From: Bradyrhizobium sp. SK17
GTDB lineage: Bacteria > Pseudomonadota > Alphaproteobacteria > Rhizobiales > Xanthobacteraceae
NCBI RefSeq assembly: GCF_002831585.1
Contig: NZ_CP025113.1
Coordinates: 4,169,001 to 4,233,000, forward strand
Length of the DNA stretch: 64,000 nt
Direction: 5' to 3'
The notes below the pieces were generated by a model, which was not told where the DNA came from, made no database searches, and saw only the letters and a list, made by a program, of their open reading frames with translations. Numbering within the stretch: position 1 is the first letter of the stretch; each line of letters opens with the position of its first letter. Positions 18,764-27,078 of this stretch are shown here, in pieces. The translations under genes and the position numbers were made by a program.

Positions 18764-18901
18764 TCAGAGGCCGAAGCGCGGCAGGTCGCCGTTGCGGTTG
18801 GCGATCTCGGCGCTCTTCATCAGCAGTCGGTCGATCGCGGCGAGCAGGCGGCCGAACGGGGTGGAGGTGGGCGCGAGCGCGATCGTGGTGGTCTTGGACA
18901 T
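18764..18901 (-). CDS. 45-aa small protein with oxalate-regulon-like promoter motif
   Basis: 45-aa ORF whose ATG (18901) is preceded by AGGGGAC at good spacing. The sequence has the helix-prone stretch FGRLLAAIDRLLMKSAEIA followed by NRNGDLPRFGL. There is no signal peptide, no cysteine and no recognised family. A weaker copy of the 17-bp motif lies 61-77 bp upstream, in line with the neighbouring antiporter genes on the same strand. The function is unknown; the context suggests a small accessory factor of oxalate metabolism. Confidence 0.6.
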   Translation of the reverse strand: MSKTTTIALAPTSTPFGRLLAAIDRLLMKSAEIANRNGDLPRFGL

Positions 18902-18961
18902 GGACGTCCCCTTTTTGGCTTGGGGCCGGCAACCGACCGGCGCATCATCTGCCGCCAAAGT

Positions 18962-18978
18962 ATGTATACCAGATACCA
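18962..18978. promoter_or_regulatory. Putative GntR operator (oxalate regulon motif), site 5 (weak)
   Basis: ATGTATACCAGATACCA: the right half ATACCA matches the motif, while the left half ATGTAT keeps 4 of 6 positions of TGGTAT. It is upstream of the 45-aa ORF. Confidence 0.4.
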
Positions 18979-19098
18979 GATGCAATGAGCTTGTTTGCAT
19001 AGCAGCATGCGCCACTGTGCATTGCAGCAAAAATGGTCCGACTGGCATCCCGGATCATCGGGACGAGCGGGGACCAGGAGCGCCGCCGGTCATAAAAA

Positions 19099-19121
19099 GA
19101 GGCCGCCAACGCGGCGGCCTC
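19099..19121 (-). terminator. Rho-independent terminator of the DUF2147 gene
   Basis: Stem GAGGCCGCC (19099-19107) / GGCGGCCTC (19113-19121), 5-nt loop, followed on the minus strand by TTTTTATG. It lies 56 bp past the DUF2147 stop. Confidence 0.75.
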
Positions 19122-19176
19122 GAGTGAGCGGGTTTCCGTTTCTTCTTGGCCGATGAAGGGTCGGGGCCAGAGCCCT

Positions 19177-19680
19177 TCACCGCGTCCAGTCTTCGCCGGC
19201 GCACAGCGTTCCCATGCAGCCGCGAACGTTCAGCGTGCCAGGTGCGACCAGCGTCACCGAGCTCTCATAGGTCTTGCCGTCGTCGGCGTTGTAGATCCGG
19301 CCGGCCCACTTGCTCGGGCCCGCCGGCTGCATGTTGATGAAGAGCCCGATGCCGATCACCGGCCGGGTGCGCTGCGCAGGATCGACATTCTTGTCGTCGC
19401 GCTGCGGCTTGCCGGTGGCCTTGTCGATCGGCTCCTTCAGCCAGATCACACGGCCGCACAGCGCGTCGCCGCAATGGTGGACCTTGACCTTGGCGTCGCC
19501 GGACTGGGTCAGCCAGACGCCGGCCGGATCGGTGGCCCGGTCGTTGACCTTGGCGGCCTCGGCAGTGCTGCCGAGCAGCGGGATGTGGAATGCCGCCACG
19601 ATCAGGCGGCGGGTGAGGTGAGCGCGGATCATATGCTTCAGGGTGTTGGGCAGGCCATCAAGGTCGGGGAGTACCGTCAT
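19177..19680 (-). CDS. DUF2147-domain secreted protein
   Basis: 167-aa protein. After a hydrophobic signal-like segment (RRLIVAAFHIPLLGSTAEA) comes the DUF2147 domain, with DPAGVWLTQSGDAKVKVHHC, CGRVIWLKEP, GIGLFINM and WAGRIYNADDGKTYESSVTL as family landmarks. Four cysteines (HCGDALCG and RGCMGTLCAG) could form disulfides in the periplasm. The start is uncertain: ATG 19680 (AAGGTGG upstream) gives a long pre-signal stretch, while ATG 19632 starts right before the hydrophobic segment. The molecular function of this family is not known. Confidence 0.82.
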   Translation of the reverse strand: MTVLPDLDGLPNTLKHMIRAHLTRRLIVAAFHIPLLGSTAEAAKVNDRATDPAGVWLTQSGDAKVKVHHCGDALCGRVIWLKEPIDKATGKPQRDDKNVDPAQRTRPVIGIGLFINMQPAGPSKWAGRIYNADDGKTYESSVTLVAPGTLNVRGCMGTLCAGEDWTR

Positions 19681-19808
19681 CATCCACCTTCTTCATGAAA
19701 AATTTCATGATAAACATGAAATAAATCACGTTTAAGGTTGAGTCAACAACATTACCAAGGCATGATGCGACTTGGCCGTAACGGCCTGTTTGGCAAAAAA
19801 ATCTTTGG

Positions 19809-20375
19809 ATGGGTGCGATGGGGATATCGGTTCGCGAGCAGCGCCAGCTTTGGTTTCGCAGGCTCGATCGGGCGTTCTGGGTGATCTGGCTCTCGCTGCC
19901 CGTGGTGCTGTGGCTGGCCTACTACCGCACCACGACCGCCCCGGGCACGATTGCGGAAAGCCTGGGCGGCGAGCAGGCGAAGTGCGCCAGCATCGTCGTC
20001 AACCCGCTTGCGATGTCGACCACGGGCCAGTTGCTGTTCTGGTCGCTGTTTGCGCTTGGGGTATCGTTTTACGCCGTGCTGATCGGCATGCTTCATCGGA
20101 TGGTGAACCGATTCGCGAACGGCCGGATCTTCGTGTCCGAGACGCTGCAGGGCGTCTGGTGGATGGGGATCTTTCTGGTGGTGTGGCCGTTCATCGATAC
20201 GATCACCACCAACGCGGTGATCTACATCCTGTACCGGATCGGCGACATCAAGTTCCTGCTGCTGAACTACAACCTCGACGTCGGCACCATCGCAGGCGGC
20301 GTGTTCCTGATGGCGCTGAAATTCGTGATCGAGCACGCCATCCTGTTGCAGTCCGAACACGACCTGACGATCTGA
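19809..20375 (+). CDS. DUF2975 membrane protein
   Basis: 188-aa protein with four predicted membrane segments (about 23-41, 72-93, 116-133, 154-173) and the loop RMVNRFANGRIFVSETLQG characteristic of DUF2975. Such proteins are regularly paired with a small YozG-like XRE regulator, as here: the next gene begins 2 bp after the stop. The role is unknown, possibly membrane control of the adjacent regulator. ATG 19809 or 19818 could be the start. Confidence 0.85.
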   Translation: MGAMGISVREQRQLWFRRLDRAFWVIWLSLPVVLWLAYYRTTTAPGTIAESLGGEQAKCASIVVNPLAMSTTGQLLFWSLFALGVSFYAVLIGMLHRMVNRFANGRIFVSETLQGVWWMGIFLVVWPFIDTITTNAVIYILYRIGDIKFLLLNYNLDVGTIAGGVFLMALKFVIEHAILLQSEHDLTI

Positions 20376-20377
20376 GG

Positions 20378-20629
20378 ATGATGCTGGTGCCGATCGTCGT
20401 GAACCTCGATGTCATGCTCGCAAAACGAAAGCGCCGCCTCGGCGACCTCGCGGACGCCATCGGCATTTCGATCCAGAACCTCTCGATCCTGAAAACCGGC
20501 AAGGCCAAGGCGATGCGCTTCTCGACGCTGTCGGCGATCTGCCGGGAGCTGGACTGCCGGCCGGGCGATATTCTGGAATACGTGCCGGGCGACGAGGGCG
20601 GCGACGCCGATAGCGGCGAGGGCGGTTGA
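20378..20629 (+). CDS. Small XRE-family HTH regulator (YozG-like)
   Basis: 83-aa helix-turn-helix protein. The motif VMLAKRKRRLGDLADAIG followed by ISIQNLSILKTGKAKAMRF is the Cro/CI-type HTH of the YozG group, and LDCRPGDILEYVPGD is its typical end. It is translationally linked to the DUF2975 gene (2-bp gap, GAGG within the preceding stop region). ATG 20378 or 20381. Confidence 0.88.
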   Translation: MMLVPIVVNLDVMLAKRKRRLGDLADAIGISIQNLSILKTGKAKAMRFSTLSAICRELDCRPGDILEYVPGDEGGDADSGEGG

Positions 20630-20733
20630 CCCGCGCCGAATCGATCGCGTCATACGGCGTGGCCACCGCATTGCGTCGTCGAGATCGTCGGGTACCATGT
20701 GTGGAGTTTGCGGCCACACATGGGAGCGTTCCG

Positions 20734-22161
20734 ATGAGCGATATCTGGCGGCTGTCTGCGACTGAACTTGCCCAGCACATTGCGCGGCGGCAGCTCAGCT
20801 CCGCGGAAGTGGTGAATGCCCATCTCGCCCGTATCGATGCCGTCAATCCAGCGCTGAACGCCGTGGTGCGCGTCCTGGCCGAAGAGGCCCGCGCGGCCGC
20901 GGATATGGCCGACCGGCGGCTTGCCGCCGGCGAGGCGATCGGCCCCCTGCATGGCGTGCCCTTCACGGTGAAGGAGAACATCGACATGGCGGGTTTGCCG
21001 ACCACATGGGGTGTGACCGCATTCGCGGACGCAGTCGTTCCGATCGACGCGCCGGTGGTGGAGCGGATGCGTGCCGCAGGTGCAATCCCGATCGGTCGGA
21101 CTAATCTGCCGGACATGGCCTTGCGGTTGCACACCGTCAGTTCACTTCATGGGCTCACGCGCAATCCATGGCACCCGGATCGAACGGCCGGCGGTTCGAG
21201 CGGAGGTGAAGCAGCCGCCATCGCCAGCGGCATGAGCCCGATCGGGTTGGGCAATGACATCGGTGGCTCGCTGCGAAATCCGGCCAATGCCTGTGGCATT
21301 GCCTCGATCCGTCCTTCGTTCGGGCGCGTGCCGGATGCAGATTGCGGCCCTGCCGAGGGGCAGTTGCTGGCGGTTCAGCTCATGAATGTCCAAGGCCCAA
21401 TGGCGCGCCGGGTTGCCGACGTTCGCCTTGGGCTGCGTGTATTGATGGGGGCGCATGCACGCGACCCCTGGTCGATTGATGCGCCGTTTGAGGGACCATC
21501 GCCGCGCCGGCCGATCCGCGTGGCCGTGATACCCGAACCACCCGGAGGACGCACCGATCCGGCCGTGGCCGCGACTGTTCGACGTGCCGCGCATGCGTTG
21601 GCCGATGCCGGCTATGAGGTCGAGGAGATTCACCCGCCACGCTACGAGGATGCGGTGAGTTGTTGGGCGCGCCTGATCATGGGTGACGTCCGATCGATGC
21701 TTGGCCCGCTGTCTCAGATCATGGGCGCGGACGCGCTCGGCTTCCTGCATAGATTTGACGCGCTGGTGCCGGTGCTGCCCGACCCCGCCGCATGGTCCGC
21801 CCTTCTGCTGGAGCGCCACGCCATTGCGCGGGCCTGGTCGCTGTTCATGGCCGAACGGCCATTGCTGCTGTCACCCACATGGACCCAATTGCCGTTCGTG
21901 CACGGCTTCGACACGGCGAACGAAACCGGCGCCGCTGCGGCCAAGGAGCTGATGCGTCCGGTGGTTCCTGCAAACCTGCTGGGACTGCCGTCAGCCTGCG
22001 TGCCGGCTGGGCGGGACGAGGAAACCGAGCTGCCAATCGGGGTGCTTGTCACTGGTTCGCGATTTCGGGAGGACCTTTGCCTCGAAGTGGCCGAAGCCAT
22101 TGAGACGCGCCTCGGCGTGCAAACGCCGATCGACCCGGTGGGTATGCAACAAGCGCGTTAA
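20734..22161 (+). CDS. Amidase (amidase signature family)
   Basis: 475-aa amidase. The Ser-cisSer-Lys triad is visible: the Lys in PFTVKENID, the cis-Ser in TAGGSSGGEAAAIASG and the nucleophile Ser in GNDIGGSLRNPA. Length and order match the family (GatA, acetamidase, 6-aminohexanoate hydrolase relatives). It lacks any GatB/GatC neighbours, so it is a catabolic amidase rather than tRNA amidotransferase. ATG 20734 follows GGGAGCG; the open frame upstream to 20626 is out of family. The substrate is unknown. Confidence 0.9.
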   Translation: MSDIWRLSATELAQHIARRQLSSAEVVNAHLARIDAVNPALNAVVRVLAEEARAAADMADRRLAAGEAIGPLHGVPFTVKENIDMAGLPTTWGVTAFADAVVPIDAPVVERMRAAGAIPIGRTNLPDMALRLHTVSSLHGLTRNPWHPDRTAGGSSGGEAAAIASGMSPIGLGNDIGGSLRNPANACGIASIRPSFGRVPDADCGPAEGQLLAVQLMNVQGPMARRVADVRLGLRVLMGAHARDPWSIDAPFEGPSPRRPIRVAVIPEPPGGRTDPAVAATVRRAAHALADAGYEVEEIHPPRYEDAVSCWARLIMGDVRSMLGPLSQIMGADALGFLHRFDALVPVLPDPAAWSALLLERHAIARAWSLFMAERPLLLSPTWTQLPFVHGFDTANETGAAAAKELMRPVVPANLLGLPSACVPAGRDEETELPIGVLVTGSRFREDLCLEVAEAIETRLGVQTPIDPVGMQQAR

Positions 22162-22191
22162 TCGCGTCTCTCACGCACCCGTCCGCGTTTC

Positions 22192-23196
22192 CTACTCCGG
22201 CAGCAACACGATCTTGCCGATCACCTCGCGGCTTTCCACGCGGCGCAGCGCGTCCGCGAATTTCGACAGCGGCAGCGAGCGATCGACGGGGGCGCGCAGC
22301 TTGCCGGCCTCGAAGAGGCCGAACAGTTCGTCGAACAGGACGCCGACCCGCGCGCGCAGCGCAGCGTCGGCCTTGCTCTTGCCCCACGCCATGTAGAAGC
22401 CCCAGTAGAGACCGATCACCGTCAGGTTCTTCACCAGCACGAGGTTGGCCGGGATCTCGGGAATGCGGCCCGAGGCGAACCCGATCGGCAGCAGCCGGCC
22501 GAGCGGCGCAACGCAGCGCAACGACTCGTCGAACACGTCGCCACCCACCGGATCGAACACGACGTCGACGCCGCGGCCTCCGGTGATGTCCAGCACGCGG
22601 TCGCGGAAGCCGCCATCGCGGTAGTCGATGGCGTGGTCGGCGCCGTAGTCCTTGACGGCCGCGACCTTGCGCGCACCGCCGGCGGTTGCGATCACGGTGG
22701 CGCCGAGCGCGCGGCCGATCTCCACGGCGGCCAATCCGCTCGCGCCGGCCGCGCCATGCACCAGCAGCGTCTCACCGGGCTTGAGGTCGGCACGCCATTT
22801 CAGGCCGGCATAGGCCGTCGCATAGATGGTCGGAAACAGCGTCGCGCCCTCGAAGCCCAGGCGGTCGGGGATCGGGAAGACGTTGGCCGCATCCACGATC
22901 GCCTGGTCTGCGAATCCGCCGGAGGGCAGGCCGGCGCAGACGCGGTCGCCGACCTTGAGCGTGGTGCGGACATCGGGCGCGATCTCGCTCACGATGCCGC
23001 CGATCTCGGTGCCCGGGATGAACGGGATGCTCGGCCGGTTCTGGTGCTTGCCGGCGATGAACAACAGGTTCGCGAAGCTGACGCCGGCGGCGCGCACCAC
23101 GACACGGATCGTGCCCGGCGCCAGCGCGGGCGGGGCGGTCTCCTCGTAGACGAGGTCGTCGATGCCGCCGAAGCGGCGGCCGATCACGGCGCGCAT
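22192..23196 (-). CDS. NADPH:quinone oxidoreductase-family protein
   Basis: 334-aa zinc-free MDR enzyme. Segments: VRAAGVSFANLLFIAGKHQ (GroES-like domain), TLFPTIYATAYAGLKWRADL, and HGAAGASGLAAVEIGRALGA (Rossmann AAGGxG-like motif). ATG 23196 has AAGGA seven bases upstream. It is the last gene of a tight three-gene unit, beginning 2 bp after the enoyl-CoA hydratase frame, behind a TetR-type operator. That suggests a role in acyl-CoA or ketone degradation. Confidence 0.88.
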   Translation of the reverse strand: MRAVIGRRFGGIDDLVYEETAPPALAPGTIRVVVRAAGVSFANLLFIAGKHQNRPSIPFIPGTEIGGIVSEIAPDVRTTLKVGDRVCAGLPSGGFADQAIVDAANVFPIPDRLGFEGATLFPTIYATAYAGLKWRADLKPGETLLVHGAAGASGLAAVEIGRALGATVIATAGGARKVAAVKDYGADHAIDYRDGGFRDRVLDITGGRGVDVVFDPVGGDVFDESLRCVAPLGRLLPIGFASGRIPEIPANLVLVKNLTVIGLYWGFYMAWGKSKADAALRARVGVLFDELFGLFEAGKLRAPVDRSLPLSKFADALRRVESREVIGKIVLLPE

Positions 23197-23198
23197 TG

Positions 23199-23971
23199 TC
23201 AATCCTTCCCGACGGTGCCGTGGCGACCGGAGCCGGACGCGAACCGGCTGGCGCCTGCCTGCGCTTCCTTGCGGCGGGCCTCGATGGAGAGCTCCGTCTC
23301 CAGCGCGATGGCGTCCGCCTCGGACAGATTCCACTGCCGGATCGCCGACATCCGGTCCGATCGCATCGCGATCTGCGGAAACGACGCTATCTGATGCGCC
23401 AGCTCGACCGCGGCGGCCAGCGCCTGGCCGGTCGGGACAAGCCGATCGGCGAGGCCCATCGCGACCGCTTCCGAGCCTGCGACCTTCCGCGCGGTCAAGA
23501 GCATGTCGAGCGCGCGTCCGGCCCCGATCAGCCGCGGCAGCCGGACCGTCGTGCCGTCGCTCATCGGGACCCCCAGCGACGCGACAGCACGGCGAAGGTC
23601 GCACCCTGCTCGGCGATGCGAAGGTCACAGCGCAGCGCGACGCCGAGGCCGCCGGCGCAGGCATAGCCGGCAACGGCCGCGAGTACCGGCTTGGAGAGAA
23701 TGTCGTGGCACGGTCCGTCGGGATCGCCGGCCCACGGCTTGTATGCGTAACCGGCCGCAAGCTCCTTCAGGTCGGCGCCGGCGCAGAAGTGGCCGCCGGC
23801 GCCGGTCAGCACGGCGACCGCGCGATGCTCGTCGCGATCGAAATCCCGCAGCGCCCGGGTCAGCGCCGCGGCCGTCTCGTTGTCGAGCGCGTTGCGCACC
23901 TCCGGACGATTGATGGTGATGATCGAGACCGGCCCGTCATGGGCGACCAGCAGCTTCGCCATATCAGCCAT
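23199..23971 (-). pseudogene. Enoyl-CoA hydratase/isomerase, split by a one-base frameshift
   Basis: Two consecutive frames together form one crotonase-fold enzyme of about 257 aa. Frame A (23971-23561) holds VSIITINRPEVRNALD, the oxyanion-hole motif GAGGHFCAGADLKEL and AGYACAGGLGVALRCDLRIA, then runs off family after SRRWG. Frame B (23564-23199) resumes with DGTTVRLPRLIGAGRALDMLL and the C-terminal helices. The junction is the C5 tract at 23570-23574 (G5 on the coding strand); one extra G would restore SRRWGVPMSDGTT. It could be a true mutation or a sequencing error. The chance ATGA at the junction makes it look like two coupled genes. Confidence 0.85.
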
Positions 23972-23986
23972 TGTCGGTCGCGTCCT

Positions 23987-25207
23987 TCAGTGGGTCTTGA
24001 GCAATGGACAATCGCTTTCGCCGGCGGGCCGCCAGGCCTTGTCGCCCGGAATCGTCGCGACGATCTTCCAGTAGTCCCATGGACCCTTGGACTCGCCGGG
24101 CTTCTTCACCTCGGTCACATAGAGGTCGCGCAGCAGGCGGCCATCGGCGCGAATCCGGGCGCCGTGGGTGAATGCGTCTTCGACCGGCAGCTCGCGCATC
24201 TTGTCTGCGACCTTGGTGCCGTCGTCGGTGCCCGTCGCCGCGACCGCCTTCAGATAGTGGACCACCGAGCTGTAGACACCGGCCTGAACGATCGACGGTG
24301 GCCGTCCCATCTTGTCCCAAAAGCGCTTGGCGAAGGCACGGCTGCCGTCGTCGAGGTCGTGATAGTAGGTGGTGGACGAGATCAGGCCCTGTCCGGCGTT
24401 CAACCCCATTGCGTGCACGTCGTTGATGAACATCAGGAAGGTCACGACCTGGGTGTTCGTGCCGATCACATTGTATTCGTGCGCCTGCTTGATGGCGTTG
24501 CTGGTATCGCTGCCGGCGGTCGCCAGCGCGAGCACCTTGGCGCCCGATCCCTGGGCCTGAAGCAGGTAGGACGAGAAGTCCGGGGTGTCGAGCGGGGCGC
24601 GCACGCCGCCGATCACCTTGCCGCCACCGGCCGCGATCCGCTTGCTCGCCTCGCTCTCCATCGATTTGCCGAACGCGTAGTCGGCCGTGATGAAGAACCA
24701 GGTGTCGCCGCCGCGCTTGAGGACGCCTTCCGGAGGCGCCGCGGCCAGCGCGTAGGTGTCGTACATCCAGTGAAAGCTGTATCGCGAGCAGCTTTTTCCG
24801 GTCAGCTCGGCCGTCGCCGGGCCCGACATCAGGAAGATCTTCTTGCGTTCGCGCGAGACCGTCTGCATGGCGAGCGCCGCAGCCGAGGAGCCGCCGTCGG
24901 CGATGGCGTCGACGCCCTGGGCGTCATAGGCCTGCCGGGCGAGATTGGCGGCGATATCGGGTTTGTTGGCGTGATCGCCGGAGACGATTTCGATTCTCGC
25001 GCCGGCGACCTTGCCGCCGAAATCTTCCGCCGCGAGTTCGGCCGCGACGATCGATCCCTTGCCGCCAGCGTCGGCGTAGATGCCGGTCATATCGTTCAGG
25101 ATGTCGATGCGCACCACGTTGTCGGACATCTGCGCGCATGCCGCCGACGACATCAGGCCGGCGATGACGCCTGCCCCGATCGCGCAGGCGAGGGGTTTCT
25201 TCCGCAT
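23987..25207 (-). CDS. ABC transporter periplasmic substrate-binding protein, branched-chain amino acid type
   Basis: 406-aa LivJ-like protein. It has a signal peptide (MRKKPLACAIGAGVIAGLMSSAACA) and a type I periplasmic-binding fold (VRIDILNDMTGIYADAGG, ADGGSSAAALAMQTVSRERK, TWFFITADYAFGKSMESEAS). No LivHMGF genes are in the window, so it probably works with permeases encoded elsewhere. It heads an operon with the enoyl-CoA hydratase and quinone oxidoreductase genes, under a TetR-type double operator. Such orphan proteins often bind aromatic or fatty acids. Confidence 0.9.
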   Translation of the reverse strand: MRKKPLACAIGAGVIAGLMSSAACAQMSDNVVRIDILNDMTGIYADAGGKGSIVAAELAAEDFGGKVAGARIEIVSGDHANKPDIAANLARQAYDAQGVDAIADGGSSAAALAMQTVSRERKKIFLMSGPATAELTGKSCSRYSFHWMYDTYALAAAPPEGVLKRGGDTWFFITADYAFGKSMESEASKRIAAGGGKVIGGVRAPLDTPDFSSYLLQAQGSGAKVLALATAGSDTSNAIKQAHEYNVIGTNTQVVTFLMFINDVHAMGLNAGQGLISSTTYYHDLDDGSRAFAKRFWDKMGRPPSIVQAGVYSSVVHYLKAVAATGTDDGTKVADKMRELPVEDAFTHGARIRADGRLLRDLYVTEVKKPGESKGPWDYWKIVATIPGDKAWRPAGESDCPLLKTH

Positions 25208-25303
25208 GGTTCGCTCCCTTTTGTTCTTGCTTCGAGTTTGTTGCTTCGACGCGCGCGACGTCGGCCGGCAATCTGCAATCGTTCGACGCTACGGATGGAT
25301 CTG

Positions 25304-25323
25304 AACATACCGCGTAGTATGTT
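25304..25323. promoter_or_regulatory. TetR-type operator, upstream copy
   Basis: AACATAC-CGCGTA-GTATGTT, a perfect 7-6-7 inverted repeat between the substrate-binding protein gene (minus) and the TetR gene (plus). Confidence 0.75.
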
Positions 25324-25325
25324 GA

Positions 25326-25345
25326 AAAATACCCAGTAGTATGTT
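25326..25345. promoter_or_regulatory. TetR-type operator, downstream copy
   Basis: AAAATAC-CCAGTA-GTATGTT, the same 20-bp site with one mismatch, two bases after the first copy. It covers the ATG at 25341, which argues that translation of the TetR gene starts further downstream. Confidence 0.7.
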
Positions 25346-25376
25346 TGACTGTCAACCTTGCCGCGAGGAGGACGTG

Positions 25377-26018
25377 TTGGGCAGAATGGGCAGGATCGAC
25401 GGCGCCGAACCGCTGGCGGATCGGCGCGTGGAAATTCTCGATGCCGCGGCGCGCGCCTTCATGCGGCAGGGCTTCGCAGCGACCTCGATCGACCGGGTGA
25501 GCGACGAGATCGGCTCCACCAAGGGCGCCGTCTATTACTACTACCGCAGCAAATCCGAGCTGTTCTTCGCGGTCCATCGCCGCGGCATGGAGCTGACGCA
25601 GGCCGCGATCCGGCCGCCGTTCGAGATGGACGCTGCGCCGCGCGAGCGCCTGCATGCGATGGCTTTCGCGCACACCTTGCTCGTCATCGATCACCTGCCG
25701 TATCTGCGCGTGGCGGCGCAGGGGCTCGAGATGCATTTGCTGGAGCGCACCAATGCGAGCGAGCGAGCCGAACTCGAGGAGGTCGCCGCGCTCCGCGAGA
25801 CCAACGAGAACCTGTATATCCGCGTCATCAGGGACGGCGTGGCGTCCGGTGGCTTCCGCAGCGTCGACGCCAAGCTCGCGGCCAAGCCGCTGCTCGGAGC
25901 GTTGAACTGGACGTCACGGTGGTATCACCCGAGGGATGGCGAGACCCAGGCCAGCAAGAAGAAGCTGGCGCTGTCGATCGCGGATTTCGTGACGGCCGGC
26001 CTCGAGATGAAGAATTGA
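25377..26018 (+). CDS. TetR-family transcriptional regulator
   Basis: About 213-aa TetR protein. The HTH lies at about residues 17-60 (ILDAAARAFMRQGFAATSID and TKGAVYYYYRSKSELF); the C-terminal ligand domain is unassigned. The start is chosen at TTG 25377, six to eight bases after GAGGAGG; GTG 25374 and ATG 25386 are alternatives, and ATG 25341 falls inside an operator. Tandem 20-bp palindromes in the divergent promoter suggest autoregulation and control of the substrate-binding protein/hydratase/oxidoreductase operon. The ligand is probably an acyl-CoA or aromatic acid, inferred from those targets. Confidence 0.88.
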   Translation: MGRMGRIDGAEPLADRRVEILDAAARAFMRQGFAATSIDRVSDEIGSTKGAVYYYYRSKSELFFAVHRRGMELTQAAIRPPFEMDAAPRERLHAMAFAHTLLVIDHLPYLRVAAQGLEMHLLERTNASERAELEEVAALRETNENLYIRVIRDGVASGGFRSVDAKLAAKPLLGALNWTSRWYHPRDGETQASKKKLALSIADFVTAGLEMKN

Positions 26019-26075
26019 AGCCTGTCGGGGATGGCGGATCGGCCGACACCCGTAAAGCGAACTGAGGAGCTGCGG

Positions 26076-27005
26076 GTGAGCGAGCTCATTCTCCATCACT
26101 ACGATTTCTCGAACTATTCCGAGAAAGCGCGCGTCGCGATGGGATTCAAGTCGCTGCGTTGGAACGGCGTGACAATCCCGCCGGTGTTGCCGAAGCCCGA
26201 CCTGACCCCGATCACGGGCGGCTATCGGCGTGCGCCGGTGCTGCAAATCGGCGCGGACGTCTATTGCGACACGCGGTTGATCCTGAGGGAGCTCGAACGC
26301 AGGCATCCCGAGCCGAGCCTGTTTCCGGCGGGCAGCACCGGGCTCGCGAATGCGGTGTCAGCCTGGGCCGAAGGGCCGCTGTTCCGCGCCATCATGCTGT
26401 ATGCATGGGGCACCAATCACGATCTGATGCCGCCGCAATTGTTCGAAGACCGTGCGGGGATGCGGGGATTGCCGGTGCCGAGCGTCGCATCGGTCGAGCG
26501 CGCAGCCGCGCGCAACGCGCCACTGGTGCGAGCGCAACTGCCGCTGGTCGAAGACATGCTGGCCGATCAGCGGACATGGATCTGCGGCGAGCGTTTCACG
26601 GTCGCCGACCTGTCGGTGTTTCATGCCCTCTGGTTCCTGACCGATCGAAGCGACCGGCTGGGGCACGAGCTCGCGCACCTGCCCGCCGTCGCAGGCTGGA
26701 TGCAAAGGATGCGCGGTCTAGGGCACGGCCAACGAGAGGATTTGACGGCTGAAGAGGCGCTGGCGATCGCACGAGACAGCGAGCCTGTACCAAGTTCGCG
26801 AAACGGCGTTCGCTATCCCGAAGGCCCCGAGCTTGGTAGCTTGGTCGAAGTGCGCGCCGCCGACTACGCCAGGGACGCAATTGTCGGCAGACTCGATTTC
26901 CTCGACACCGACGAGATCGCCGTCCGCATCCGCAGCGATCGGGTCGGCGACATCGCCGTCCATTTCCCGCGCATCGGCTTCGAGCTGCGGCCGGTGCGCG
27001 GCTAG
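26076..27005 (+). CDS. Glutathione S-transferase-like protein
   Basis: 309-aa protein with an N-terminal thioredoxin-like GST domain (ELILHHYDFSNYSEKARVAM; YRRAPVLQIGADVYCDTRLI is the cis-Pro/Ser-Asp region) and an all-helical C-domain (WICGERFTVADLSVFHALWF carries the conserved N-capping motif). An extra C-terminal stretch of about 90 residues (from EALAIARDSEPV) is beyond the normal GST length and ends in a beta-rich segment. GTG 26076 follows GAGGAG by eight bases. It lies 57 bp behind the TetR gene, probably in the same transcript. Confidence 0.82.
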   Translation: MSELILHHYDFSNYSEKARVAMGFKSLRWNGVTIPPVLPKPDLTPITGGYRRAPVLQIGADVYCDTRLILRELERRHPEPSLFPAGSTGLANAVSAWAEGPLFRAIMLYAWGTNHDLMPPQLFEDRAGMRGLPVPSVASVERAAARNAPLVRAQLPLVEDMLADQRTWICGERFTVADLSVFHALWFLTDRSDRLGHELAHLPAVAGWMQRMRGLGHGQREDLTAEEALAIARDSEPVPSSRNGVRYPEGPELGSLVEVRAADYARDAIVGRLDFLDTDEIAVRIRSDRVGDIAVHFPRIGFELRPVRG

Positions 27006-27026
27006 AGACATCAGTCACTCATGAAA

Positions 27027-27051
27027 AAGGCCGCCGGAAACCGGCGGCCTT
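27027..27051. terminator. Bidirectional terminator between the GST-like gene and frc
   Basis: Perfect 11-bp stem AAGGCCGCCGG / CCGGCGGCCTT with an AAA loop and A/T-rich flanks, between two convergent stop codons (27005 and 27079). Confidence 0.85.
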
Positions 27052-27078
27052 GGCATTGTGGTCTTTGGGAAGGTCGGC

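Noticed and set aside
23561..23574. Programmed ribosomal frameshift in the enoyl-CoA hydratase
   Set aside because: No slippery heptamer plus pseudoknot seen, and the family does not use frameshifting; a mutation or read error is simpler.
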